Counted from the first letter of the stretch, positions 6,282-14,452 are shown. The stretch: DNA of 17,657 nucleotides from Pseudomonadota bacterium (GCA_030608745.1 JAUWDQ010000017.1:1-17657), one strand, 5' to 3'. Notes: generated by a model from the sequence alone, not told the origin. Made by a program: numbers and translations.

Positions 6282-7802
6282 TCACGCCGCACCCCCGGCC
6301 ATGGCGTATTTCAAGACTGTCTCCTGGTCTGCCTCATCCCCCTGCAGCTCTTTGACGATCCGTCCCCCGTGCATGACGTAGATTCGGTCGCTCATATGCA
6401 GGACCTCCGGCAGTTCCGATGAGATCATCAGAATGGCCGCGCCTTGTTTGACCATTTCATTCATGAGCTGGTGGATCTCCGCCTTTGCCCCCACATCCAC
6501 GCCTCGCGTGGGCTCATCAAAGATGAATATCTTGGCTTGGGTGCAGAGCCACTTGGCCACAACCACCTTCTGTTGATTGCCGCCGCTCAAAAATCTGACG
6601 ATGCGCATGAGGGAAGGGGTCACGATCCGCAGCGCCTTGACGTACTCATTGACCGCCTTTGACTGCTTGGCCGGATTGATAAGCCCCCGAGGAAAGAGTT
6701 TTTTCAGGCTGGCGATGATCACGTTCTCCTTCACAGGCAGTATCAATGCCAAACCCTCTTTCTTTCGATCCTCGGGAATGAAACCCACTCCCAGGGCCAC
6801 GCTCTTTGCCGGAGTCATCGAGAGGTTTTTCCCAAAGATCTCTACCTCGCCATCGTCATAACGGTCGACACCGAAGAGAACTCTGGCCAGTTCCGTCCGC
6901 CCAGCTCCCACCAATCCCGCCAATCCAACGATCTCCCCGCTGCGGACGTGGAGGTTCACGTCTCGAAGGACGCCCTCCCGGGAGAGATTTTTTACGTTCA
7001 GGGCTACGTCCCCTTTCTCCTTCAGGAATTCCCTGGAGAAATAGGCGGTCATTGACCGGCCAACCATGAGCCTAATGATTTCATCGAGGTTCTTCACCTC
7101 GCCCACGTCCATCGTGGCCATGACCTTGCCATCCCTCAGCACGGTGACCCGATCCGCCACATCGAAGATCTCCTCGAGGCGGTGGGAGATATAGATGATT
7201 CCGATACCCTTCTTTTTGAACTCCTCGATGGAGCGAAATAACTCGTCGAGCTCCTTCTGGGTCAGGGCGGCCGTGGGCTCGTCCATCACCAAAATGGAGG
7301 CCTTGATGGAAAATGCCTTGGCCATCTCGACGAGTTTACCCTGGGCCACACCCAGTTCCACCGCGTTGACCTTGGTATCAATCTCAGCGCCGATTGAATC
7401 CAGAATTTCCCTGGCGTCCTTGTGGAGGCGCGGATAGTCGACGAGGAAGGGAATCCACTTTCGCCGAGGCTCCCTGCCCAGGAAGATGTTTTTGGCCACG
7501 GAGATATAGGGAACGAGGTTCATTTCCTGGTAAATCACGCTGATCCCCATGTTGAGGCCGACCTTGGGGTTTCTAATGTCAACCTCATCTCCCTGGTAAT
7601 AAATCTCTCCCTCCGTTGGGGGATAAACTCCCGCGAGTATCTTGATTAAGGTTGATTTCCCGGCCCCGTTCTCTCCCACAAGGACATGAACCTCACCCCT
7701 TTTCAGGTCGAAATCGACCTTGTCCAGCGCGCGCACGCCGGGAAAATCCTTGCTGACCCCCTTGAATTCCAAAATCGTTTCGTCCGCGGGTTGGGCTCCC
7801 AT
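6282..7802 (-). CDS. Sugar ABC transporter ATPase with two nucleotide-binding domains (RbsA-like)
   Basis: The 506 residues form the double ATPase of CUT2/ribose-type importers. Domain 1 has a full Walker A (GENGAGKST, 43-51), Q-loop Gln92, a signature-region variant ELGVAQGKLVEMAKAF and Walker B LVMDE (171-175). Domain 2 has the family-typical degenerate P-loop GLVGAGRTE (297-305, Arg in place of Lys), signature LSGGNQQK (405-412) and Walker B IFIFDE (425-430). It powers import at the cytoplasmic face of the two permeases. The ATG at 7802 follows AAGGAGGGAG at a somewhat long distance. It sits 28 bases after the cupin gene and is the first transporter gene transcribed, continuing straight from the enzyme genes. 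The length equals the usual family size. The substrate cannot be told from the ATPase. Confidence 0.95.
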   Translation of the reverse strand: MGAQPADETILEFKGVSKDFPGVRALDKVDFDLKRGEVHVLVGENGAGKSTLIKILAGVYPPTEGEIYYQGDEVDIRNPKVGLNMGISVIYQEMNLVPYISVAKNIFLGREPRRKWIPFLVDYPRLHKDAREILDSIGAEIDTKVNAVELGVAQGKLVEMAKAFSIKASILVMDEPTAALTQKELDELFRSIEEFKKKGIGIIYISHRLEEIFDVADRVTVLRDGKVMATMDVGEVKNLDEIIRLMVGRSMTAYFSREFLKEKGDVALNVKNLSREGVLRDVNLHVRSGEIVGLAGLVGAGRTELARVLFGVDRYDDGEVEIFGKNLSMTPAKSVALGVGFIPEDRKKEGLALILPVKENVIIASLKKLFPRGLINPAKQSKAVNEYVKALRIVTPSLMRIVRFLSGGNQQKVVVAKWLCTQAKIFIFDEPTRGVDVGAKAEIHQLMNEMVKQGAAILMISSELPEVLHMSDRIYVMHGGRIVKELQGDEADQETVLKYAMAGGAA

Positions 7803-7830
7803 TGTTATTCACTCCCTCCTTTTCATGTTT

Positions 7831-8250
7831 TTAACTCACCTTCTTCCACTTCTTCCTCACCTCCAGCTCTGTGACATCCTCGCTCAGCGGGGAATTGATC
7901 GCCATGAACCGGCATGTTTCAGTGCCCCGGTTCTCCACTCGGTGCTCGGCAGAAGGGGGAATATACATAAGCTCGCCCTTCTTCACCTGATACTCTTCCC
8001 CCCCAACCGTTGTCATGAGCTCTCCTTCGAGGACAAAATAGACCTCAGTAGAATCCCTATGAGAGTGCAATGGGCAGCCTGCGCCTGAGGGATACCGGGA
8101 TAGAGCAATGGTAAACGGCGTACCCGGAAACGTCTCCCCGTCGATCAAGAGCCTCATGAATCTCCGGAAAGGTCCTGGCGCCTCAAACTCATCAACTGTG
8201 TCCGGGTTGATCACGAAACCGTTTATGGATTCCCCCACTTCATCCTCCAT
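7831..8250 (-). CDS. Cupin-domain protein between isomerase-like gene and ABC transporter
   Basis: About 139 residues from the ATG at 8250. A GTG at 8268 would give 145 residues and overlap the preceding gene by 13 bases; neither start has a strong ribosome site, so the choice is open. The cupin motifs are clear: CPLHSHRDSTEVYFVLEGEL (motif 1, His, His and Glu ligands) and YIPPSAEHRVENRGTE (motif 2, final His). The C-terminus is basic (RKKWKKVS). It is a soluble, probably metal-binding single cupin. From the ATG it starts 5 bases after the stop of the xylose-isomerase-like gene, so the two are almost certainly translationally coupled and may act on the same intermediate. The reaction is unknown; sugar isomerase, mutarotase-like or regulatory ligand-binding roles all fit. 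Confidence 0.87.
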   Translation of the reverse strand: MEDEVGESINGFVINPDTVDEFEAPGPFRRFMRLLIDGETFPGTPFTIALSRYPSGAGCPLHSHRDSTEVYFVLEGELMTTVGGEEYQVKKGELMYIPPSAEHRVENRGTETCRFMAINSPLSEDVTELEVRKKWKKVS

Positions 8251-8255
8251 ACTTA

Positions 8256-9080
8256 TTACATCCGCCACCCCAAAGGCGCGAGCTTCTCAACGGAGCTGAC
8301 AATTCCCCCCTTTGGATCCTCGGCATGGGTTGTTTCTAAGATGGAGACCCCGGGGAACCGCATCTCCTTCAGTTTTTCCGCAACTGGTGCGAAATCGATC
8401 CCTCCCATGCCAATGGGTGAGTGGGTCCACTTCACAGTGTCCGTGTCCGAGAGATGAATATGAACCAGATAATCCTTTACCAAATCCAGGGCTGGAACGA
8501 CCGATTCTACCATGGACGCATTGGCCACGTCAAAAACAATCTTCATCCACGGACTCTTCACCTCATTCAACACGAACAGCATGAGCTCCGCCCTGTCGAT
8601 AAACAACGAAGGACCGTTTTCCAGGCCGAAGATAACCTTATTCCTCTCGGCATGCTCGGTGCACCTGAGCACCCCTTCCCGTGCAAATCTTTTCCAAACC
8701 GTCTCAACAGGTGGGGCCAGGAGCGGATGCCTCTTTCCCAGCATAGCGACGATGATCTTGGCCCCGAGATCATGGGCCAAGGTGATCTGTTCCATGATCT
8801 GTTTCACGCTTTCATCCCGTATCCCGGGATTAGGGCTTGCCATATTGATGTCCAGAAAGGTCGGGTTGATCGCCACCAACTCCAACTCCAGTTGATCCAT
8901 CAGGCTCCTGAGATCCTTCCGTTGTTCCTTTGTGAAGCTGGGAGGCCAAAAATGGGGGGGTGTGGTCATCAGTTCGATGTATCTGAATCCAAAGGCCTTA
9001 ATCTCCTTGAGCGCATCCTCGAGGGAATAATCCCACAGGTAAGAATACTGCACTGTGCCGAGCTTTAAAAAATCTCCCAT
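8256..9080 (-). CDS. Xylose isomerase-like TIM barrel (AP endonuclease 2 family), sugar isomerase/epimerase or dehydratase
   Basis: The 274 residues form a single (beta/alpha)8 barrel of the family that includes IolE, IolI, hydroxypyruvate isomerase and tagatose epimerase. The expected divalent-metal ligands are all visible: Glu154 (FGLENG), Asp184 (IVFDVANA), His209 (HIHLSD) and Glu249 (SILETTH). Such enzymes isomerise, epimerise or dehydrate keto-sugars and keto-cyclitols in the cytoplasm. The length is close to the 260-300 usual for the family. The ATG at 9080 follows GAGGCACGAGAC; the gene lies 19 bases after the dehydrogenase stop and is coupled to the cupin downstream. Next to a polyol-type dehydrogenase it most likely acts on the oxidised (keto) product. 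The fold and metal site are firm; the exact reaction is not. Confidence 0.9.
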   Translation of the reverse strand: MGDFLKLGTVQYSYLWDYSLEDALKEIKAFGFRYIELMTTPPHFWPPSFTKEQRKDLRSLMDQLELELVAINPTFLDINMASPNPGIRDESVKQIMEQITLAHDLGAKIIVAMLGKRHPLLAPPVETVWKRFAREGVLRCTEHAERNKVIFGLENGPSLFIDRAELMLFVLNEVKSPWMKIVFDVANASMVESVVPALDLVKDYLVHIHLSDTDTVKWTHSPIGMGGIDFAPVAEKLKEMRFPGVSILETTHAEDPKGGIVSSVEKLAPLGWRM

Positions 9081-9099
9081 GTCTCGTGCCTCGGGTGAT

Positions 9100-10161
9100 T
9101 CATCGAACTTCGTCTTCCGGTAACAACATAACCTTTAAGCCTTCCCGGCCCTTCATCAATTTGATTCCCTCTTCAGCCTTGCCGAGCGGCAGGCGACGGG
9201 TGATGGTTTGGCTCAAGTCGTGCTGAGCGTTGAGCAACATGGCCGAAACCCTCTGCCATTCCCTCGGTGTGTAAGCCCTGGTTCCAACCAGTTCAATTTC
9301 GCGGAATGAAAGCATCGCCGTTGGAATTTCCGTCGCCTCGTGACCTTGCCCCAAGATGCCGACCCTGCCTCCCTTTCGGACAAGATTCAGTGATTGGGTG
9401 ACGCCGGAGGGGGCTCCAGCGGTCTCAAACACCACATCCGCCCCCAGCCCACCCGTATATTCTAAGATTTGCTCCCGGGGATCTTCCGCCTCTACGATAA
9501 TGGGAATGGCGCCGATCTTCCCGGCTAGCTGGAGCCGCTCGCGATCTGTCTTCAATCCCGTAACAAAAACACGGACGGCACCGGAGTGTAGAGAGAGAAC
9601 CGCCATTATGAAACCCAACGGACCAGCTCCCACAACTGCCACGGTATCGCCGCCGGTGAGTCGAGCTCTCTCAATGGCGTGAAGTCCCACACAGGTGAGT
9701 TCGCTTAAAGCTCCCACCTCAAAGGGAACCGCGTCGTCCAACCGATGCACATTGGATGAACGCACCGAGATGAACTCCGCGAAAGCTCCATCGGCTCCCA
9801 AGCCTAACAGGGGCCGATTGTCGCAGATATTCTGCCTTCCGTCTTTGCAAAAATAGCATTCCTCGCAGTAGAGCAACGGGTTGACCATGACCCGATCCCC
9901 CGCTTTTACGGTCTTCACCTCAGGTCCCACCTCAGCGACGATACCCGCGAATTCGTGCCCCATTACCACCGGCAACTTCGGCTTGTATTCCCGAACGATA
10001 TTATCAGGCCATTCGTAAAGGTGCATGTCCGTCCCACACAGTCCTGCAGCTTTTACTCGGATGAGTACATCTCCAGCCCCTATGTTGGGCACGTCCCAAT
10101 CCAAATATTCCGCTCCACCCGGTTCCGGCCTGACCTTGACAAATGCCTTCATTTCTCCCAT
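9100..10161 (-). CDS. Zinc-dependent medium-chain alcohol/polyol dehydrogenase
   Basis: About 353 residues of the MDR superfamily, sorbitol/threonine-dehydrogenase-like. The catalytic zinc site is visible as Cys42 (GLCGTDMHLYEW) and His69-Glu70 (VMGHEFAG). The structural zinc is held by four cysteines at 99, 102, 105 and 113 (CEECYFCKDGRQNIC). A Rossmann fold follows (VAVVGAGPLGFIMAVLSL) for NAD(P)H. It should oxidise a secondary alcohol of a polyol, sugar or cyclitol to a ketone in the cytoplasm. A TTG at 10170 would overlap the upstream epimerase by 4 bases; the ATG at 10161 starts 5 bases after that stop with AGGAGAGG 11 bases upstream, and another ATG exists at 10152. I prefer 10161. Close spacing on both sides places it in the core of the catabolic operon. 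Confidence 0.92.
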   Translation of the reverse strand: MGEMKAFVKVRPEPGGAEYLDWDVPNIGAGDVLIRVKAAGLCGTDMHLYEWPDNIVREYKPKLPVVMGHEFAGIVAEVGPEVKTVKAGDRVMVNPLLYCEECYFCKDGRQNICDNRPLLGLGADGAFAEFISVRSSNVHRLDDAVPFEVGALSELTCVGLHAIERARLTGGDTVAVVGAGPLGFIMAVLSLHSGAVRVFVTGLKTDRERLQLAGKIGAIPIIVEAEDPREQILEYTGGLGADVVFETAGAPSGVTQSLNLVRKGGRVGILGQGHEATEIPTAMLSFREIELVGTRAYTPREWQRVSAMLLNAQHDLSQTITRRLPLGKAEEGIKLMKGREGLKVMLLPEDEVR

Positions 10162-10166
10162 GCTTC

Positions 10167-11117
10167 TCAAATCCTCTCCTGCCTGAGAGAATCAGCATAC
10201 TTCTTCAAACCTTCGAAGAGATCATACTGGGGTTGGTATCCCAGCTCGGATTGAGCTCTTTGAATGCTGAGGGCCCCCTTTTGCGGAGCATCCACCCCAT
10301 CAGCATACCTCAGTAGGCCCGGGCCCACGGTTATCTTCGCACCCGGAATAATCTTCCGGACCATCTGGGCCATCTCTTTGAAGGTGTGAGCCTTCCCACT
10401 GGCGATGTTGAAGATGCGGCTCTTGGGCTCCTTCACGTCGAAAGCAAGCAGGGCTCCTCGTACGAAGTCATCGATATAGGTGTGGTCGGCCCGATGATCA
10501 CCCCCCGTCTCCATCTCTGTCGGGGTTCCTTTTAAACTATTCTCGAGAAAAGTCTTGGGTGGTCTGGCTCTGGGCAACCCCCATCCGTAGACCCAAGAGG
10601 TTCTGATGATCACAACATCCAGCCCGAAAAAGGTATGGAAAAATTCCTCATATCTCTGCGCCGCCATCTTCGTGATGGAATAGGGGACCGTGGGGGAAAC
10701 CGGGTAGTCCTCATCAAGGGGCTCATATTGAAACTGCCCATATACCTCCTCTGAGCTGATATCCATGAGCCTCTCAATTCCAAAAAAGCGCGAGGCCTCA
10801 AGGACATTAATGGTACCTTCTACATTGATCTTTGCCGTAAGGGCGGGCTTCTCGATGGAGGGTCCGAAACCCACCAGGGCAGCGGTATGAATGATCCGCT
10901 TCACATCTTCCGCCTTCATGGTTCTCATGAGAAAGCTCAAATCGAGAATATCCCCCTGCACAAGCTTAACCCTGTCCTGGAAAGGAAGGAGGTTCTGGGG
11001 AAGGCCGGTGGAAACGTTGTCATAGAGAACGACCCGATCGCCTCTCTGCGCGAGGGCACGAGCCATGTGTGCCCCCAAGAATCCCGCTCCCCCTGTGATC
11101 AAAATCGATTGTTCCAT
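10167..11117 (-). CDS. NAD-dependent epimerase/dehydratase (extended SDR)
   Basis: The 316 residues have the extended short-chain dehydrogenase layout. The NAD-binding glycine motif is ITGGAGFLGAH (7-17). The acidic residue after strand 2 is in VVLYDNVSTG, suggesting NAD. The catalytic Ser is in DISSEEVYG (about 121-122), with Tyr146 and Lys150 in PYSITK. The C-terminal half is the variable substrate domain (GDHRADHTYIDDFVRGALLAF). Relatives include UDP-sugar 4-epimerases and sugar-acid or uronate dehydrogenases. In a catabolic operon beside a sugar importer a dehydrogenase role on a free sugar or sugar acid is more likely than nucleotide-sugar epimerisation, but that is inference. The ATG at 11117 has only a weak ribosome site. 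It ends 5 bases before the zinc dehydrogenase start. Confidence 0.9.
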   Translation of the reverse strand: MEQSILITGGAGFLGAHMARALAQRGDRVVLYDNVSTGLPQNLLPFQDRVKLVQGDILDLSFLMRTMKAEDVKRIIHTAALVGFGPSIEKPALTAKINVEGTINVLEASRFFGIERLMDISSEEVYGQFQYEPLDEDYPVSPTVPYSITKMAAQRYEEFFHTFFGLDVVIIRTSWVYGWGLPRARPPKTFLENSLKGTPTEMETGGDHRADHTYIDDFVRGALLAFDVKEPKSRIFNIASGKAHTFKEMAQMVRKIIPGAKITVGPGLLRYADGVDAPQKGALSIQRAQSELGYQPQYDLFEGLKKYADSLRQERI

Positions 11118-11161
11118 TCTTACAATGACCTAACGGAGCCCGAATCTCCCAGGATGCCCTT

Positions 11162-13099
11162 TCAAACCCTCCGGGCGGCCATGGCTGCCTCTTCGAAGGC
11201 TTCCTTCATCGTCCTCGGGATGTTGCAATCCCCGATAACATAGAGCTCCCCAATGGCCCCCTCTGCCCTCAGTTCTTCAGCCAGCAGGTCGTTATTCCGC
11301 ATCCCAACGGCCAGAACGACGTTCTTGACCTTCAGCTCTTCGAACTCCCCCTTCTGCTGCACGACGATTGAATCGTCCCTGATCTGTTCAACCGTGGTTT
11401 CCATTCGCACATCGATGTCGGGGTGATTCGTTACCTCGTTTCGAATGAACCAGCCCGTGCGCAATCCGACATTTCCCCCCAGCTTATCAGTCGGCTCTAC
11501 AATGACCACCGGAGAAACTTCGTTTTCCAGGAGGAATAGAGCGGTTTCCAATCCAACCAGTCCACCCCCAATGATGGCGGTCTTTTCGTCCAGGAATACG
11601 CGTTGATCCAGAACATCGATGGCAGAGTGGACATGGGGCTTGTCCACCCCGGGTGTAAAGGGCAAAACTGGCGTTGCCCCTGCGGCAACAATCACGACAT
11701 CAGGCCTGATCTCTTGCACCAGCGCACGGGTTACTTCAGTATCCAACCGCATATCCACCTGAGACTTTTTCAGCTGAACCTCCAGGAATCGGATCACCTC
11801 TTCAAACTCCTTCTTATGATGAGCCCTGGAGGCGTAGTGGAGCTGTCCACCTACTCGGTCTCGCTTTTCACAGAGGACAACCTCATGGCCCCGAAGATCA
11901 GCAACCCGAGCTGCCTCCATACCGGATGGGCCCGCCCCGACCACCAGAACCCTCTTTTTCTTCAGTGCCGGCTTGATCGACAACTCCCTCTCGCGTCCGG
12001 CCTCTGGGTTGATTGCGCAGGTGATGGGCACATTAGTAGCCAGTTGATCGCTACAGCTCATACACGCGGGGCAGATCCGAATATCCTCTGCCCAACCTTC
12101 TTGGGCCTTCAGGGGCCAGTAGGGATCGGCGTGTAACGCCCTCCCCACGGAGATGAAGTCGGCTTTTCCCGTAGCGAGGATTTCTTCTGCCAGTTGGGGA
12201 TGATTAATCCTCCCGACGATGGAGACGGGGATGCTCACCGTCTGCTTTATTCTCCTTCCAAGATCGACAAGACATCCCCGTGGGAACGCCATCGGCTGCA
12301 CAATCCACACAACAGATTCATAGATGCCGGCGGACACATCGATCAAGTCGATTCCAGCCTTCTCCAGTTCTTGGGAAAATTCCACCATGTCATCAATGGT
12401 CAGTCCTCCCTCGATCTTTTCCTCTCCGCTCATCCGATAGGCAAGGGGAAGGTTCTCCCCCACCACCTTCCTGACCCTGGCCACGACTTCCAGCGGAAAA
12501 CGCATGCGTTTTTCAAAGGATCCCCCATATTCATCCGTCCGCCTGTTGCTAAAAGGAGATAAGAATTGGTTTATGATGTAGCCATGGGCTCCGTGGATTT
12601 CAATCAGATCGAAACCAGCTTCCATACTTCTTCTCGCCGCCTCACCAAAGCTGTCGATCAATCCCCTGATTTCGTCCACCGTCAGTTCTCGGGGAACCTC
12701 CCCCCCTGCGAGAACCTTGCAGGGCACGTTGGAAGGCGCCACGGGCTGAAATCCCGTAATATACGAGGAAGTCTCCCTGCCGCAGGACATGGGTTCAGAG
12801 GCAACCTTGGCGCCGTTGGCATGGACGGCATCCGTCAAACGGCGCAACCCCGGTATGAGCTTGTCAGCATAGATCCCGAGCTGCCTGATATGGCCCCTTC
12901 CTATCGGGTCTATGTACATTGACTCCACGATGATTAACCCCACTCCACCCTTCGCCCTTTCGACGACGTAGTCGATATATCGCTGTGTCACCGAACCGTC
13001 TACGTTGGCATAGTTCTTCTCGCAGGGAGCGCTGATGAGGCGGTTCTTGAGTTCTAAGCCCCGTAATTGATATGGCTCAAAGAGTCGTTTGAACCCCAT
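11162..13099 (-). CDS. NADH:flavin oxidoreductase with FMN, 4Fe-4S and FAD domains (2,4-dienoyl-CoA reductase/trimethylamine dehydrogenase type)
   Basis: This 645-residue flavoenzyme has an N-terminal Old-Yellow-Enzyme TIM barrel (about 1-335) with HGAHGYIINQFLSPFSNRRTDEYGGS. A 4Fe-4S site follows with cysteines 343, 346, 349 and 361 (Cx2Cx2Cx11C), a spacing closer to trimethylamine dehydrogenase/enoate reductase than to the x3 spacing I recall for 2,4-dienoyl-CoA reductase. The C-terminal half carries an FAD fold (VLVVGAGPSGMEAARVADL, from about 384) and an NAD(P)H fold (TAIIGGGLVGLETALFLL). Electrons should pass NAD(P)H-FAD-FeS-FMN to an activated C=C bond, or in reverse. In the barrel, the usual QLxHxGR stretch is EPMSCGR (102-108), losing both Gln and His, so the active site is atypical. 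The ATG at 13099 follows AGAGG. It is the first enzyme gene after the regulator (107-base gap). Confidence 0.92.
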   Translation of the reverse strand: MGFKRLFEPYQLRGLELKNRLISAPCEKNYANVDGSVTQRYIDYVVERAKGGVGLIIVESMYIDPIGRGHIRQLGIYADKLIPGLRRLTDAVHANGAKVASEPMSCGRETSSYITGFQPVAPSNVPCKVLAGGEVPRELTVDEIRGLIDSFGEAARRSMEAGFDLIEIHGAHGYIINQFLSPFSNRRTDEYGGSFEKRMRFPLEVVARVRKVVGENLPLAYRMSGEEKIEGGLTIDDMVEFSQELEKAGIDLIDVSAGIYESVVWIVQPMAFPRGCLVDLGRRIKQTVSIPVSIVGRINHPQLAEEILATGKADFISVGRALHADPYWPLKAQEGWAEDIRICPACMSCSDQLATNVPITCAINPEAGRERELSIKPALKKKRVLVVGAGPSGMEAARVADLRGHEVVLCEKRDRVGGQLHYASRAHHKKEFEEVIRFLEVQLKKSQVDMRLDTEVTRALVQEIRPDVVIVAAGATPVLPFTPGVDKPHVHSAIDVLDQRVFLDEKTAIIGGGLVGLETALFLLENEVSPVVIVEPTDKLGGNVGLRTGWFIRNEVTNHPDIDVRMETTVEQIRDDSIVVQQKGEFEELKVKNVVLAVGMRNNDLLAEELRAEGAIGELYVIGDCNIPRTMKEAFEEAAMAARRV

Positions 13100-13206
13100 C
13101 GGTTTTCCTCTTTTCGCAAGCTTTAGCGTCCTGGACAGGCAATCTGTGAGAACCCCCTGGCTATCTTGGCATTGAATTGTCTGTTTCCGTAAAAGAAGAG
13201 GGAAAT

Positions 13207-14292
13207 TTACGTTCGGTCAAAGGAGCTAAACGATTCAACCTTGGAACCTCGCGTCAATTTATTTTTACGTTTTTCCCGCAATTTTTGCCCACAGGATTCC
13301 CGAATGATCAATCGTGGTTCTAGAATAATTTTATGGGTGTAATCCGTCTCTTTTCTCTCAATATAATCGATCAGTATTTGCACACCCAAATTTCCCATTT
13401 CGTATTTTCTTTGACTAACTGTTGTCAATCTAATCCTCTGATTGGATGCAAACTCCGTATCGTCAAACCCTACCAGTGCGATATCTTCTGGAATATGCAA
13501 CCCCAATTCTTCAACAGCATCAATCACCCCCATGGCGATATAGTCATTTCCCCCGAATATAGCCTCAGGCCTATTTTTCATAGTGAGTAAATGTTTCGTC
13601 CCCTCATATCCCGTCCCTCTTGTGAAGGGGCCCTGGATAACATAATTCTCACTGAACTCAATACGGCTATCCTTCAACGCTTGCTGATAACCCTTCAATC
13701 GGTCTAATCCTGTAGACATATTTGAAGTTCCGGTAATAATAGCGATTCTTCTGTAACCGAGATTTATGAGGTGTTCGGTAATTTCATAGGCCCCTCGGAT
13801 ATTGTTCAACACCACATAATTAAATGCCTCCCCTCTTAATCTCCTGTTAACGAGCACCAGAGGGAAACGTTCATCAATCAGTTTTTCGACAACGGGTTCA
13901 CGAATTCTGGTTGAGGCAAAGATGAAAGCATCAACACCTGCATCCATCATGAGATGGACATAGGTCTCCATCCGCTCAGGTTTGTTATCCGTGCTGCAAA
14001 AAATAACATTATATCCTTCTTCGTGGGCCTTATCCTCAATTCCCCTAGCCAGTTCGGCGTAGAATGGGTTGCTGATATCCGACACAACTAGCCCGATCAA
14101 ATTTGATTTTTTCGATACAAAAGTGCGAGCTCTGGCATCGGGCCTATAATTGAGTTTGTCCACTAATTCCAAGATTCTCTTCTTAGTTTCTTCTCTAATT
14201 CTCGGATCATTATTCAGAGCCCGGGAAACGGTCATGTGGGAAACCTTTGCCATTTTGGCAATGTCTCTAATAGTCACCCTTTTTTGTCCCAT
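13207..14292 (-). CDS. LacI-family transcriptional regulator
   Basis: The 361 residues have the LacI/GalR layout. An N-terminal helix-turn-helix (VTIRDIAKMAKVSHMTVSRALNN, about 6-28) is followed by a hinge helix (LNYRPDARARTF). A periplasmic-binding-protein-like effector domain (IGLVVSDISNPFYAELARGIE ... ALVGFDDTEFASNQRIRLTTVSQ) completes the fold. The tail is 20-25 residues longer than the common family end and strongly basic (KLREKRKNKLTRGSK). It should bind an operator as a dimer and release or bind it in response to a sugar-type effector. The gene is first in the minus-strand block, and operator-like palindromes sit 75-130 bases upstream, one overlapping a promoter -10. It is therefore the probable local repressor of itself and the operon. 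The ATG at 14292 has only a weak upstream site. Confidence 0.93.
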   Translation of the reverse strand: MGQKRVTIRDIAKMAKVSHMTVSRALNNDPRIREETKKRILELVDKLNYRPDARARTFVSKKSNLIGLVVSDISNPFYAELARGIEDKAHEEGYNVIFCSTDNKPERMETYVHLMMDAGVDAFIFASTRIREPVVEKLIDERFPLVLVNRRLRGEAFNYVVLNNIRGAYEITEHLINLGYRRIAIITGTSNMSTGLDRLKGYQQALKDSRIEFSENYVIQGPFTRGTGYEGTKHLLTMKNRPEAIFGGNDYIAMGVIDAVEELGLHIPEDIALVGFDDTEFASNQRIRLTTVSQRKYEMGNLGVQILIDYIERKETDYTHKIILEPRLIIRESCGQKLREKRKNKLTRGSKVESFSSFDRT

Positions 14293-14366
14293 GAATTTCT
14301 TATTTCCTCTCTACGAATGCACCGTATAGTTGCTGGACCCCCTTGGGAAGCTCCCATAGTGCAGAG

Positions 14367-14379
14367 ATGTTACAAACAT
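14367..14379. promoter_or_regulatory. Operator-like palindrome, proximal site
   Basis: ATGTTACAAACAT has perfect 5-base arms (ATGTT/AACAT) around ACA. It shares TGTT...AACA ends with the second site 40 bases away centre to centre, about four helical turns, which would suit a LacI-type dimer or tetramer binding both. It lies in the 5' leader of the regulator gene. The sequence is seen; binding is inferred. Confidence 0.45.
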
Positions 14380-14406
14380 TATTGAATTGAAAATTAGGCA
14401 AGCTAA

Positions 14407-14419
14407 TGTTACCGGAACA
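14407..14419. promoter_or_regulatory. Operator-like palindrome overlapping the lacI-type promoter -10
   Basis: TGTTACCGGAACA is near-palindromic (arms TGTT/AACA around ACCGG) and resembles LacI/GntR-type operators such as those with a TGTTACCGGTAACA core. Its last bases overlap the proposed -10 (14417-14422), so a bound repressor would block the polymerase. It is the best candidate operator in the window. Confidence 0.55.
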
Positions 14420-14445
14420 CTAAAATATTAAAATCCGTTTGTCAA
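14417..14445 (-). promoter_or_regulatory. Sigma70-type promoter for the regulator gene/operon
   Basis: On the minus strand a perfect -35 TTGACA (14440-14445) is followed by a 17-base AT-rich spacer and a weak -10 TAGTGT (14417-14422, three of six consensus bases). Transcription would start near 14410, leaving a leader of about 118 bases before the regulator ATG at 14292. The overlap with an operator-like palindrome supports it. Whether the same promoter also serves all downstream genes is not decided by the sequence. Confidence 0.6.
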
Positions 14446-14452
14446 GTTTTTT

